Assembly (NCBI RefSeq): GCF_014651055.1
Contig: NZ_BMWD01000001.1
Span: forward strand, 606,635 to 670,634
Length of the DNA stretch: 64,000 nucleotides
DNA from: Streptomyces fructofermentans
GTDB taxonomy: Bacteria; Actinomycetota; Actinomycetes; Streptomycetales; Streptomycetaceae
Direction: 5' to 3'
Shown here piece after piece: positions 34,160-41,735 of the stretch (position 1 is the stretch's first letter; each line of letters opens with the position of its first letter). The notes under the pieces are model-generated. The model worked only from the letters and a program-made list of their open reading frames with translations, did not search any database and was not told where the DNA came from. A program made the translations under genes and the position numbers.

Positions 34160-34820
34160 AGCCGCGCCCGGCGCGGGCACCCATCTCGCGAACGGGGTGC
34201 AGACCGCCGTCAAGCTCCTGATCGTGGGGCACTTCGCGGTCGGCAAGACGACGTTCGTCGGCGCGCTCTCCGAGATCAGACCGCTGCGCACCGAGGAGGT
34301 CATGACCCAGGCGGGGGCCGTCGTCGACGACCTGGAGGGCACGAAGGACAAGACGACCACCACGGTCGCGCTCGACTTCGGCCGGCTCACCCTCAACGAC
34401 AGCCTGGTGCTCTACCTCTTCGGCACCCCCGGCCAGCAGCGCTTCACCGAACTGTGGCAGGACATGACCCGGGGCGCGCTCGGCGCCCTGGTCCTCGCCG
34501 ACACCCGGCGCCTCGGCCAGTCCTTCGACGTCATGGGAGTCCTGGAGGACCTCGGCCTGCCGTACGCCGTCGCGCTCAACGACTTCGACGACGGAGCCGG
34601 TCCGGGCCACGGCCTCGACGAGGTCCGCGAGGCGCTCGACCTGCTGCCGGAGACCCCCCTCGTACGCTGCGACGCCCGCGACCGGGTCTCCTCGACCCGC
34701 GCGCTGATCGCCCTCGTCGAGTACCTTCTGACCCGCACCGGACCGAACACCGGCCCCGGCGCGCGTACCGGCGACGGCACGCGCCCCGGCACCGGCGACA
34801 GCGAACTGGAGCACGCGTGA
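34137..34820 (+). CDS. cvnD: Conservon small GTPase (CvnD)
   Basis: Encodes 227 aa from ATG 34137 with GGAGG at good distance inside cvnC. P-loop GHFAVGKTTFVGAL, switch-II-like TPGQQRFTELW, and NDFDDG in place of NKxD mark a Ras-like GTPase of the CvnD family. A 30-residue Gly/Thr/Pro-rich tail (about 195-225) is not shared with conservon 1. The stop overlaps the GTG of the P450 gene, so the P450 is the fifth member of the operon. Confidence 0.93.
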   Translation: MGSVPASEAAPGAGTHLANGVQTAVKLLIVGHFAVGKTTFVGALSEIRPLRTEEVMTQAGAVVDDLEGTKDKTTTTVALDFGRLTLNDSLVLYLFGTPGQQRFTELWQDMTRGALGALVLADTRRLGQSFDVMGVLEDLGLPYAVALNDFDDGAGPGHGLDEVREALDLLPETPLVRCDARDRVSSTRALIALVEYLLTRTGPNTGPGARTGDGTRPGTGDSELEHA

Positions 34821-36196
34821 CGACCCCCGACGCCCCGAGCCCCGCCCCGGCCCCGCTCGCGGCCTGCCCGCGCCACCAGCCCCTGCACGGACCCGACTTC
34901 GCCGCCGACCCGGCCGCCGTCTACCGCACGCTCCGGGCACACGGCAGCACCGCACCCGTGGAACTCGCGCCCGGCGTACACGCCACCCTCGTGACCGGAT
35001 ACGAGACCGCGCTGCACGTCCTGCGCAGCCCGGAGACCTTCTCCAAGGACCCCCGCCGCTGGCGCGACCTGGCCGACGGCACGGTCGCGCCCGACAGCCC
35101 CGTCGTCCCGATGATGATGTACCGGCCCAACGCCCTGTTCACCGACGGGGAGGAGCACCGCAGGCTGCGCGGCGCCATCACCGACAGCCTGGCCCGTGTC
35201 GAGCCCAACACCCTGCGCGGGTACGTCGAACGCAGCGCCGACACCCTCATCGACCTGATCGCGCCGCGCGGCACCGCGGACCTCCTCGGCGAGTACGCGC
35301 AGGTCCTGCCGCTGCTGGTGTTCAACCGCCTCTTCGGCTGCCCCCGCGACCTCGGGGAGCGGCTGGTCGAGGGCATGTCCGGGATCTTCGACGGCGTGGA
35401 CGCGGAGAAGGCCAACGAACTGCTCACCGTGACCCTGCTCGACCTGATCGCGCTCAAGCGCGCGCATCCCGCCCAGGACGTGACGTCCTGGCTGATGGCG
35501 CACCCCGCCGGCCTCACCGACGAGGAGATGATCCACCAACTCGTCGTCCTGATGGGCGCGGGCACCGAACCCCAGCAGAACCTGATCGCGAACAGTCTGC
35601 GGCTGCTGCTCTCCGACGACCGCTTCGCGGGCAGCCTGGGCGGCGGCAGCCTGCCCGTCGAGGACGCCCTCGACGAGGTCCTGTGGACCGACCCGCCGAT
35701 CGCCAACTACGCGGTGCACTACCCGGTCAGGGACGTCGTGCACGAGGGCCGGGCGCTGCGCGCGGGCCATCCGGTCGTCGTCAGCCTGGCCGCCGCGAAC
35801 ACCGACCCGGCCCTCACGGGCGACCAGAGGGCCGGCAACCGCGCGCACCTGGCGTGGAGCGCCGGTCCGCACAACTGCCCCGCGCAGGGCCCCGCCCGGC
35901 TGATCGCGGCGGTCGCCGTCGAGAAGCTGCTCGACCGGCTGCCGGACGTCGAACTGGCCGTCCCGGTCGCCGCGTTGGAGTGGCGGCCCGGCCCGTTCCA
36001 CCGCGCGCTGGCCTCGCTCCCGGTCCGCTTCCCGGTGGCGCCGGTGCGCGGCGGCGACCCGGACACCGGTACGGTCCGCCGCCCGGACCCGTCCCCGGCG
36101 GGCGGGGAGGCGGGGTCCGGGCCGTCGGCAGCGCGGGACGCGGTCCGCCCGAAGGGCGGCTGGGCCCGGCTGCGGGCCTGGTGGCGCGGCGAGTAG
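34817..36196 (+). CDS. CYP157-like cytochrome P450 lacking the ExxR motif
   Basis: Encodes 459 aa from GTG 34817 overlapping cvnD by 4 nt. The heme-ligand cysteine is residue 354 in WSAGPHNCPAQG. In the K helix the usual ExxR reads E287-V-L-W290 (DEVLWTDPP), so the arginine is tryptophan. The known CYP157 family of conservon P450s has just this loss (EQSLW in S. coelicolor CYP157C1). The I-helix segment MGAGTEPQQNL also lacks the classical AGxxT. Whether it is a normal monooxygenase is open. No ferredoxin is next to it. A 60-residue tail ends basic (WARLRAWWRGE). Confidence 0.93.
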   Translation: MTTPDAPSPAPAPLAACPRHQPLHGPDFAADPAAVYRTLRAHGSTAPVELAPGVHATLVTGYETALHVLRSPETFSKDPRRWRDLADGTVAPDSPVVPMMMYRPNALFTDGEEHRRLRGAITDSLARVEPNTLRGYVERSADTLIDLIAPRGTADLLGEYAQVLPLLVFNRLFGCPRDLGERLVEGMSGIFDGVDAEKANELLTVTLLDLIALKRAHPAQDVTSWLMAHPAGLTDEEMIHQLVVLMGAGTEPQQNLIANSLRLLLSDDRFAGSLGGGSLPVEDALDEVLWTDPPIANYAVHYPVRDVVHEGRALRAGHPVVVSLAAANTDPALTGDQRAGNRAHLAWSAGPHNCPAQGPARLIAAVAVEKLLDRLPDVELAVPVAALEWRPGPFHRALASLPVRFPVAPVRGGDPDTGTVRRPDPSPAGGEAGSGPSAARDAVRPKGGWARLRAWWRGE

Positions 36197-36280
36197 CACC
36201 CGGCCGAGGCCTCTCGGCGGGGCCCCGGTCCGCCGCCCTCCCCGGGTCCCTCGGCGCGGCCCCGTCGCGTCCGGGGGGCG

Positions 36281-37534
36281 TCAGCCGCCGGTGGTGAGCC
36301 GTACGGGCAGGGAGCGGTGGCCGTTGGAGATGAAGGACGCCACCGGACTCAACTCCTCCTCGGGGACCGCGAGTTCCAGGCCGGGGAAGCGCTCGAAGAG
36401 GGCCGGGAGCGCGACCCGGGCCTCCATGCGGCCGAGCGGGGCGCCCAGGCAGAAGTGCACGCCGTGCCCGAAGGCCAGGTGCTCCTTGCCCAGCCGGGTG
36501 ACGTCGAACCGGTCGGCGTCCGCCCCGTACGTCCCGGGGTCGCGCCCGGCGGCGGCGTACGCGGCGAGGATCGGCTCGCCCCGGGCGATCACCACCCGGT
36601 CCGGGTCACCCGGTTCGCCCACCTCCAGGTCCTCGACGGCGTAGCGCAGCGGGAGGCTCGCGACGGGGGCCCGTACCCGCAGGGTCTCCTCGACCACGTC
36701 GTCCCAGCCGGCCCGGCCCGCCCGGACGTGCGCGAGCTGCTCGGGGTGGGTGAGCAGTGCGTGGACGGCGTTGTCGATGAGGTTGACCGTCGTCTCGTGG
36801 CCCGCGCTGATCATCAGCACCAGGGTGTCGAGCAGTTCCTGCTCGCTCAGCCGGGTGCCGCCCTCGTCGTCGCGCGCCGAGATCAGCGCGGAGGTGAGGT
36901 CGTCGCCCGGCGACCGGCGCTTGGCGGCGACGAGTTCGCCGAGGACCGCGTACATCCGCGCGTAGGTGTCGGTCACCTCCTCCGGGGTGGCGGCCGTGTT
37001 GAACACCCCGTCCACCACGGCCCGCAGTTCGGCACCCTGCTCCTCGGGCAGCCCGAACAGCTCGCTGATCACCCGGATGGGCAGCGGGTAGCAGAACTCC
37101 TCGCGCAGATCGACGACTTCACCCCGTGCGCCCGCTTTGTCGAGCCGGTCGAGCAGCTCGCCGGTGATCTCCTCGACGCGGGGCCGCAGGGCGGCGGTGC
37201 GGCGTGCCGTGAAGGCCTTGGACACCAGTGTCCGCAGCCGCTTGTGCTCCCCGCCGTACGCCGTGAACATGTTCTGCACCGCGACCCAGGTGAACAGCGG
37301 CCACTCGGGCGAGATCCTCCCGTCGATCCACAACGGCCAGTGCCTGCGCGGGTCCTTGGACACCCGGGGGTCTGTGAGCAGCCGCCTGAGCAGGTCCGGA
37401 CTGCTGACCGCCCACGCCTCCACGCCGCCGGGCAGCTCCACGCGGGCCACGGGGCCGCGCTCCCGGATCCGCGCCGCCTCACCGTGGATGTCGCGGCCGG
37501 ACGGGTCGATGACGACGGAGTTCTGCTCTGGCAT
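36281..37534 (-). CDS. CYP154-like cytochrome P450
   Basis: Encodes 417 aa from an ATG at 37532-37534 after GGGAGG. It has a complete P450 set: I-helix MISAGHETTVNLID, K-helix E283-T-L-R286, and heme cysteine 362 in FGHGVHFCLGAPL. The sequence NMFTAYGGEHKRLRTLVSKAF and overall similarity recall CYP154 enzymes of Streptomyces, which oxidise steroids or macrolide-like rings in vitro. It converges on the CYP157-like gene with 84 bp between stops. CYP157 and CYP154 genes are often neighbours, so a shared pathway is likely. Electron partners must be encoded elsewhere. Confidence 0.93.
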   Translation of the reverse strand: MPEQNSVVIDPSGRDIHGEAARIRERGPVARVELPGGVEAWAVSSPDLLRRLLTDPRVSKDPRRHWPLWIDGRISPEWPLFTWVAVQNMFTAYGGEHKRLRTLVSKAFTARRTAALRPRVEEITGELLDRLDKAGARGEVVDLREEFCYPLPIRVISELFGLPEEQGAELRAVVDGVFNTAATPEEVTDTYARMYAVLGELVAAKRRSPGDDLTSALISARDDEGGTRLSEQELLDTLVLMISAGHETTVNLIDNAVHALLTHPEQLAHVRAGRAGWDDVVEETLRVRAPVASLPLRYAVEDLEVGEPGDPDRVVIARGEPILAAYAAAGRDPGTYGADADRFDVTRLGKEHLAFGHGVHFCLGAPLGRMEARVALPALFERFPGLELAVPEEELSPVASFISNGHRSLPVRLTTGG

Positions 37535-37731
37535 GGGGCCTCCCGGACTCGGAACACGGACCGCTCGAACACCGATACGGCGGGTGACGCTACGCGTCCG
37601 CCGGGCACGGCCACGAGAGCGCGCGGGGCGCACTGCGCATGTCGACAAGTTCCCTACGCGTACCGGCAAGTCGGCGGACCGCGGCCGTCCTAGGGTCGTG
37701 GTCCCGGGCGAGAGGCGGTGGGAGCAAGGCC

Positions 37732-38109
37732 ATGCCGAGCAGCGACGCCCCCAAGTGGCTGCGACCACCCGGTCCCGAAGTGCTGACCCTTCCGGCCGGG
37801 CACTGGTGGGACGCGGTGCGGGTACCGCTCGCGGTGGGCCTGCGCATCCTGGACCACCTCGGCCCGCGCACCGGGGCCGTGATCGAGGACGGCTACGGCG
37901 GTGTCCTCTACTGGCTCGTCCCGCCGGGCAGCGCGGCCGGCTGGGACGTCCCCGCGGCGCGCGTCCTCGGCCCGGGTTCGCATGTGGCGATCCCGCCGCG
38001 GCACCGGACGTACGCCCCCGGACTGCACTGGCGGGTGCCGCCGACCCGGACGCGCCACTGGACGGACCCGGACGGCCTGCACGCGGCGCTGCGGACCACG
38101 CTCGCCTGA
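37732..38109 (+). CDS. Conserved hypothetical protein
   Basis: Encodes 125 aa from ATG 37732 with GGGAG eight bases upstream. I do not recognise a named family. It is Trp/Pro/Gly-rich (WLRPPGPEVLTLPAGHWWDAVRVPLAVG then GAVIEDGYGGVLYWLVPPG), with no signal peptide or helix of membrane length. The pattern is reminiscent of the N-terminal region of bifunctional primase-polymerase-like proteins seen as short stand-alone proteins in Streptomyces, but this is weak. It is divergent from the CYP154-like gene. Confidence 0.7.
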   Translation: MPSSDAPKWLRPPGPEVLTLPAGHWWDAVRVPLAVGLRILDHLGPRTGAVIEDGYGGVLYWLVPPGSAAGWDVPAARVLGPGSHVAIPPRHRTYAPGLHWRVPPTRTRHWTDPDGLHAALRTTLA

Positions 38110-38491
38110 ACCACGCGCCCCCGTCCGCGCCCCGCCCGGCCCGCCACCGACCCGGCGCGCGCCATCCGCCCCGACCCGCGCGTCCCCGCCCCGCCCCGAC
38201 CCGCGCGCCCCGAGCGCACCGCGCCCGCCCGACCCTGCCGCGGCATCCCTGTCGGCGCCGGCGGCGGCATCCGCGTGGCGGAGAGCCCACCCACGCGGCC
38301 CTGGCACCCGCACCCAGCCCTGGCAACCCCCGCACAGCCCCGGCAACCCCACCCGGTCATCGCCCGCGCCCGCCGGACATCCCGTACGACGGAGATCTTG
38401 ACGCGTTGAGTTACCGGTAACATCATGGTCCGGCGGAGCGCACGAACACGTCCTTCGCCCACCGCCGCGTGGGCCGTCCACTGGAGTCCGC
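38110..38491. other. 382-bp intergenic region before the galactoside locus
   Basis: About 280 bp of C-rich, low-complexity DNA (CGCCCCGACCCGCGCG-like repeats around 38150-38220) contains no credible gene. The last 90 bp are less biased and hold the palindrome GTTACCGGTAAC, presumably the promoter region of the MFS gene. Confidence 0.5.
38410..38421. promoter_or_regulatory. Perfect palindrome GTTACCGGTAAC, likely LacI-family operator
   Basis: The 12-base perfect palindrome has a central CG step typical of LacI-family operators and lies 70 bases before the MFS start, in an otherwise C-rich gap. A LacI-type regulator is encoded at 44407 in the same locus. Assignment to that protein is inference; I saw no second copy before the two glycosidase genes or before the regulator. 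Confidence 0.6.
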
Positions 38492-39793
38492 GTGAGCGAC
38501 CACGTGATCGACCCCGCGACCGGACCGCCGGCCGCGCATCCGGCCGCCGGGCCGGCGTCCGGTCCCCGAACCGCCCCGGAACCACGGGTGTTCAGCACCC
38601 CGGCCGTGGTCGCCTCCTGCGCCGGCTTCGTCCTCATCGGCGCGCTCCAGGCCGTCTACGGACCGGCGGTACCCGCCTTCCGTACGGAGTTCGGGCTCTC
38701 GCCCTCCGGCGCCGGGCTCGGCCTGAGCGCGCACTTCGTCGGCGGTGTCGCCGGAGTGCTGCTCTTCGACCGGCTGTACGGCCGGCTGGGCAACCGGCGG
38801 ATCCTCGGCGCCTCGTACCTGCTGATGGCCCTCGGCGCGGCGGGCTTCGCGCTGGCGCCCTCCTGGCCCGCCGCGCTGGCCGCGGCCCTGCTCGCCGGGC
38901 TCGGCTTCGGCGGCATCGACTACGGCCTCAACCAGCTCTTCGCCGTCGGCTTCGGCCACCGCTCCACCGCGATGCTCAACATCCTCAACGCGCACTTCGG
39001 CGTCGGCGCGATCCTCGGCCCCGCCCTGGTCGGCGTCGTCGGCTCCGAGCACTATCCGGCCGTCTTCCTCGTCCTCGCGGCCGCCAACCTGCCGCTGCTG
39101 CTGTGCCTGCGGGGCGTACGGGACCGGGTGCCGCACCCCGCGGTCGGGCCGGAGCCGGGCCGTGCCGGACCGGTACTCGGGCGGAGCCTGGGCTCCGTGC
39201 TCGCCGTGTTCGTCACGCTCTACGTCCTGCACGTGGGCGTCGAGGCGGGCGTCGGAGGGTGGGAGCCCACGCATCTGGAGGCCGTCGGACACGGCGCGGG
39301 AGCCGCCGCCACCGCCACCTCCGCGTACTGGCTGATGATGACCGTCGGCCGTTTCCTGGTGGCCCCGCTCGCGCTGCGCCACTCGGCGCAGACGATCATC
39401 ACCGTCTCGTGCGCGGGCATGACCTGCTGCCTGCTCCTCGCCTCCGTACCGGCCCTCGCCCCCTTCGCGTACGCGGGTGTCGGCCTGTTCATCGCACCGA
39501 TCTTCCCCACCGGGCTGCCCTGGCTCGCCAGGGCGGCTCCGCGGACCCGCCGGGCGGGCGCGCTGGTCATCGCCGCGTCCATGGCCGGCGGGGTCGCCGC
39601 AGGACCCGCGCTCGGCGCGGCCATCGAATGGTCCGGGGTCCGCGCGGTGCCGCTCCTGCTGGCGGCGGTCTCGGCGCTGTGCCTGGCCGCCACGCTCTGG
39701 CTGATCCGCGCCACCCGCCCGCCGTCCGACCCGCGGCGGCGTCCGGGCGCCACCCCGGCCCCTCCCGCCGCCGGTTCCGCGACCGCCCCGTGA
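38492..39793 (+). CDS. Major facilitator superfamily transporter
   Basis: Encodes 433 aa from GTG 38492 with GGAG upstream. About twelve membrane helices are visible, with the MFS inter-helix loop as DRLYGRLGNRRIL after helix 2. Both ends are Pro/Ala-rich and cytoplasmic. It is followed after 157 bp by two GH35 beta-galactosidase genes and a LacI regulator, so import of a galactoside or its breakdown product is the best guess. It is not close in sequence to LacY, and drug export cannot be excluded. Confidence 0.88.
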   Translation: MSDHVIDPATGPPAAHPAAGPASGPRTAPEPRVFSTPAVVASCAGFVLIGALQAVYGPAVPAFRTEFGLSPSGAGLGLSAHFVGGVAGVLLFDRLYGRLGNRRILGASYLLMALGAAGFALAPSWPAALAAALLAGLGFGGIDYGLNQLFAVGFGHRSTAMLNILNAHFGVGAILGPALVGVVGSEHYPAVFLVLAAANLPLLLCLRGVRDRVPHPAVGPEPGRAGPVLGRSLGSVLAVFVTLYVLHVGVEAGVGGWEPTHLEAVGHGAGAAATATSAYWLMMTVGRFLVAPLALRHSAQTIITVSCAGMTCCLLLASVPALAPFAYAGVGLFIAPIFPTGLPWLARAAPRTRRAGALVIAASMAGGVAAGPALGAAIEWSGVRAVPLLLAAVSALCLAATLWLIRATRPPSDPRRRPGATPAPPAAGSATAP

Positions 39794-39950
39794 ACAGGGC
39801 CGGTTCCGGCGCGGCGGACCTCCTCCGCCGCTCCCGGGGGACGCGGGGAACCGCCCGCCCCACGGGACGCCGAAGCCTCCGCGACCGTACGCCCGAGCCG
39901 GCCCGGCTCCCGCCCGCACCGCATCCGATCCGAAGGGAAGCAGCCACCCC

Positions 39951-41735
39951 ATGCCCGCAATGCCCGCACTGACCACGTCGTCCGACGGATTCCTGCTGCA
40001 CGGCGAGCCGTTCCGGATCATCTCCGGCGCGATGCACTACTTCCGCATCCACCCCGACCAGTGGGCCGACCGACTGCGCAAGGCCCGCCTGATGGGGCTC
40101 AACACGGTGGAGACGTACGTACCGTGGAACCTGCACGAGCCCGAGCCCGGGACGCTCGTCCTCGACGGCATCCTCGACCTGCCGCGCTATCTGTCGCTGG
40201 CCCGCGCCGAGGGGCTGCACGTCCTGCTGCGCCCCGGTCCCTACATCTGCGCCGAGTGGGACGGCGGCGGCCTGCCCTCCTGGCTCACCGCGGACCCCGG
40301 CATCCGGCTGCGCACCGGCGACCCCCGCTTCACCGGCGCCCTCGACCGCTACCTCGACCTCCTGCTGCCCCCGCTCCTGCCGCACCTCGCGGAGTCGGGC
40401 GGGCCGGTGATCGCGGTCCAGGTGGAGAACGAGTACGGGGCCTACGGCGACGACAGGGCCTACCTCGAACACCTCGCCGAGGCCCTGCGCTCACGCGGTG
40501 TCGGGGAACTGCTCTTCACCTGCGACCAGGCCGACCCCGAACACCTGGCGGCGGGCAGCCTGCCCGGCGTCCTCGCCACCGGCACGTTCGGCGGCAGGAT
40601 CGGCACGTCCCTCGACCGGCTGCGCGCCCACCGGCCCGAAGGGCCCCTGATGTGCGCCGAGTTCTGGATCGGATGGTTCGACCACTGGGGCGAGCCGCAC
40701 CACGTGCGGGACGCCGCGGACGCCGCGGCCGACCTGGACCGGCTGCTCGCGGCCGGCGCCTCCGTCAACATCTACATGTTCCACGGCGGCACCAACTTCG
40801 GCTTCACCAACGGGGCGAACCACGACCACGCCTACGCCCCGATCGTCACCTCGTACGACTACGACGCGGCACTCACCGAGAGCGGCGACCCCGGCCCCAA
40901 GTACCACGCCTTCCGTGAGGTGATCGCCCGCCACGCGCCCGTGCCCGGGGAGCCCGTCCCGGAACCGGCGCCCAAACTCCCGCCCGCCACCGTGCGGTTG
41001 GAGCGCGGAGTGCCCCTTCTCCCGTACGCGGCCGCCCTGTCCGAACCGGTACGCGCGCAGGCCGGTCCGCCGACGATGGACGAACTGGGCCTGCGGGCCG
41101 GGTACGTGCTCTACCGCACCACCGCGCCCGTCGCCGGGGACGGCCCGCTGCGCTTCACCGGCGGCGTCGGCGACCGCGCCCAGGTCTTCGTGGACGGCGC
41201 GCCCGTCGGCGTGCTGGAGCGCGAACGCCACGAGGAGGTCCTGCCCGTCCGCATCCCCTTCGCGGGGGCCGTGGTCGAGGTACTGGTCGAGAACATGGGC
41301 GGCGTCAACTACGGCAAGCGCATCGGCGCCCCCAAGGGGCTGCTCGGGCCTGTCACCTTCGACGGCACGGCCCTGCACGGCTGGGACTGCCACCCGCTGG
41401 CCCTGGACCTACCGCCCGCCCCGGACCACCAGGTGGCGGTGCCCCTCACCCCGGGCGCCCACGACGCCGGGCCCGCCTTCCACCGGGGGACCTTCGACGT
41501 CGGCACCCCCGCCGACACCTTCCTGTCCCTGCCCGGCTGGACCAAGGGGCAGGCCTGGGTCAACGGATTCCACCTCGGCCGCTACTGGAACAGGGGACCG
41601 CAGCGCACGCTGTACGTCCCGGCGCCCGTCCTGCGCCCCGGCTCCAACGACCTCGTCCTGCTGGAACTCCAGGGCACGACCGGCGCGACGGCCCTGCTCA
41701 CCGACACCCCCGACCTCGGCCCGGTGGCGCCCTGA
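39951..41735 (+). CDS. Glycoside hydrolase family 35 beta-galactosidase
   Basis: Encodes 594 aa from ATG 39951 (ATG 39960 is possible). The barrel starts with HGEPFRIISGAMHYFRIHP, and the acid/base glutamate is residue 161 (QVENEYG) and the nucleophile 237 (CAEFWIGWFDHWG), as in GH35. MFHGGTNFGFTNGA is a further family motif. Two jelly-roll domains follow, ending with WVNGFHLGRYWNRGPQRTLY. No signal peptide, so it acts inside the cell on imported beta-galactosides. Its TGA overlaps the ATG of the next GH35 gene. Confidence 0.95.
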   Translation: MPAMPALTTSSDGFLLHGEPFRIISGAMHYFRIHPDQWADRLRKARLMGLNTVETYVPWNLHEPEPGTLVLDGILDLPRYLSLARAEGLHVLLRPGPYICAEWDGGGLPSWLTADPGIRLRTGDPRFTGALDRYLDLLLPPLLPHLAESGGPVIAVQVENEYGAYGDDRAYLEHLAEALRSRGVGELLFTCDQADPEHLAAGSLPGVLATGTFGGRIGTSLDRLRAHRPEGPLMCAEFWIGWFDHWGEPHHVRDAADAAADLDRLLAAGASVNIYMFHGGTNFGFTNGANHDHAYAPIVTSYDYDAALTESGDPGPKYHAFREVIARHAPVPGEPVPEPAPKLPPATVRLERGVPLLPYAAALSEPVRAQAGPPTMDELGLRAGYVLYRTTAPVAGDGPLRFTGGVGDRAQVFVDGAPVGVLERERHEEVLPVRIPFAGAVVEVLVENMGGVNYGKRIGAPKGLLGPVTFDGTALHGWDCHPLALDLPPAPDHQVAVPLTPGAHDAGPAFHRGTFDVGTPADTFLSLPGWTKGQAWVNGFHLGRYWNRGPQRTLYVPAPVLRPGSNDLVLLELQGTTGATALLTDTPDLGPVAP

